This document shows positions 4,158-5,350 of a stretch of DNA of 5,350 nt, in pieces. Source of the DNA: Methanobacteriota archaeon (GTDB lineage Archaea; Methanobacteriota; Methanobacteria; Methanobacteriales; Methanobacteriaceae); the NCBI GenBank assembly GCA_023440975.1, contig JAEZRD010000012.1, positions 1 to 5,350 on the forward strand, given 5' to 3'. The position numbers were made by a program, and so were the translations under genes. Position 1 is the first letter of the stretch; each line of letters begins with the position of its first letter. A model generated the notes under the pieces. It was not told the origin of the DNA and ran no database searches. It saw nothing but the letters and a program-made list of their open reading frames with translations.

Positions 4158-5350
4158 ATGAATTCAAGCGAAAAAATAAATTTAACAACCGCCAAATTCG
4201 AGGAATTTTTCACAACAAAATACAAAGACCAAGTATATGGAATATTAGAAAAATATCCTGACGAAAGATCATTAATAATCGATTATCAAGATTTAGAAAT
4301 GTTCGACCCTGACCAAGCAGATTTATTACTTGAAAAACCAGAAGAAGTAATAAGTGCTGCACAAAAAGCAGTCAAAAATATCGACCCATTAATGAAAGGT
4401 GCGGAAATCAATGTGAGATTTGCCAATGTCACAAATGTCATACCCCTAAAAATATTACTCAGTAAATATATTGGAAGCTTCGTATCAGCTGACGGGATAG
4501 TTCGTAAAACAGACGAAATAAGACCAAGAATAGAAACTGGAGTATTTGAATGTAGAGGATGTATGAGACTACATGAAGTAGAACAAACAAACGATAGACA
4601 TATAATGGAACCAAGTTTATGTAGTGATTGTGGAGGAAGATCATTCAGACTCTTAGAAGGGGAAAGTAAATACATAGACACACAAACTGCACGTATGCAA
4701 GAACCACTAGAAAACTTATCTGGAGGAACAGAACCTAAACAAATGTTAATGGTTCTTGAAGATGATTTAGTTGATAATTTAAATCCTGGAGATAAAGTAA
4801 GAATCACTGGAGTGCTTAAAACATTCAGAGAAGAACGAAGTGGTAAATTTAAAAATTACATTTATGTAAACTACATTGAACCCCTAGAACAAGAATTCGA
4901 AGAATTATCATTAAGTGAAGAAGATGAAGAAAAAATCATAGAACTAAGTAAAGATCCACATATCTATGATAAAATTATACAATCTACTGCACCAAGTATT
5001 AGAGGACACCGTCCAATTAAAGAAGCAATAGCATTACAACTCTTCGGAGGATCCGCGAAAATCTTAGAAGATGAAACACGATTACGTGGAGACATTCATA
5101 TTTTAATAGTAGGGGATCCAGGTACAGGGAAATCACAAATACTCAAGTATGTTTCAAAATTAGCACCACGTAGTATATATACAAGTGGTAAAGGTACAAC
5201 AGGTGCAGGATTAACTGCAGCAGCAGTAAGAGATGAACTTGGAGGATGGTCTCTGGAAGCAGGAGCATTAGTACTTGGGGATCAAGGAAACGTATGTGTT
5301 GATGAATTGGATAAAATGCGTTCAGAAGATAGAAGTGCACTTCACGAAGC
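4158..5350 (+). CDS. mcm: Replicative MCM helicase (C-terminus cut by window edge)
   Basis: The reading frame is open for 397 codons to the window edge. It encodes the archaeal minichromosome maintenance protein, the hexameric 3'-5' DNA helicase that unwinds the replication fork. The N-terminal DNA-binding domain contains a zinc site C132-x2-C135-x19-C155-x2-C158. The AAA+ core shows Walker A GDPGTGKS (319-326, lysine 325) and Walker B VCVDELDKM (379-387, D382 and E383). The ILIVGDPG, GKGTTGAGLTAAAVRDE and GGWSLEAGALVLGD segments are classic MCM. Compared from memory it follows M. thermautotrophicus MCM almost residue for residue, including numbering. Missing are the sensor 1, arginine finger, sensor 2 and winged-helix parts, since full proteins have about 660-670 residues. 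The ATG at 4158 has no ribosome-binding site but a close TATA box. Confidence 0.96.
   Translation, partial: MNSSEKINLTTAKFEEFFTTKYKDQVYGILEKYPDERSLIIDYQDLEMFDPDQADLLLEKPEEVISAAQKAVKNIDPLMKGAEINVRFANVTNVIPLKILLSKYIGSFVSADGIVRKTDEIRPRIETGVFECRGCMRLHEVEQTNDRHIMEPSLCSDCGGRSFRLLEGESKYIDTQTARMQEPLENLSGGTEPKQMLMVLEDDLVDNLNPGDKVRITGVLKTFREERSGKFKNYIYVNYIEPLEQEFEELSLSEEDEEKIIELSKDPHIYDKIIQSTAPSIRGHRPIKEAIALQLFGGSAKILEDETRLRGDIHILIVGDPGTGKSQILKYVSKLAPRSIYTSGKGTTGAGLTAAAVRDELGGWSLEAGALVLGDQGNVCVDELDKMRSEDRSALHE

Noticed and set aside
4286..4807. Minus-strand open frames within mcm (also 4459-4644 and 5143-5340)
   Set aside because: They are shadows of the strongly conserved mcm frame; the Ser- and Leu-rich translations match no family.

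Overview
The window looks like a piece of a very AT-rich methanogenic archaeal chromosome of the order Methanobacteriales, with Methanosphaera as the best guess. The evidence is an MCM helicase that, compared from memory, is very close to Methanothermobacter MCM (the Walker A lysine even falls at residue 325), plus ribosomal protein S17e, a GHMP-type archaeal shikimate kinase, archaeal AGGTGA/GGAGG ribosome-binding sites and TTTATATA-type promoters. The genus assignment is inference.

Region 1 (1-1931, all minus strand) is an amino-acid biosynthesis and translation cluster. Read in the direction of transcription it is shikimate kinase (1931-1053), AroQ chorismate mutase (964-629, GTG start), ribosomal protein S17e (start 636, overlapping the end of aroQ) and the first 18 codons of aspartate kinase (54 to the window edge). 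Shikimate kinase and chorismate mutase act before and after chorismate in aromatic amino acid synthesis; aspartate kinase opens the Lys/Thr/Met branch. A hairpin follows the shikimate kinase stop, and a TATA box upstream of aroQ suggests aroQ-rps17e also has its own promoter. The 384-base gap before aspartate kinase has no gene but holds oligo-T terminators, a set of interleaved inverted repeats and a long imperfect inverted repeat.

Region 2 (1932-3351, plus strand) starts with a divergent promoter region. It holds a membrane-anchored SppA/S49-family protein whose expected catalytic lysine appears to be asparagine, followed by a small CPHC thioredoxin/glutaredoxin-like protein that ends at a clear hairpin plus oligo-T terminator.

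Region 3 (3352-5350) has a convergent, gene-free spacer with palindromes and T-runs. A minus-strand gene of unknown function follows (one transmembrane helix plus coiled coil). Divergent from it is mcm, cut by the window end after the Walker B motif. The mcm TATA box lies so close to the start codon that the mRNA is probably leaderless or nearly so. No tRNA, rRNA, CRISPR array, insertion sequence or obvious novel multi-gene system is visible. The points most worth a second look are the SppA active-site change and the repeat structures upstream of aspartate kinase.
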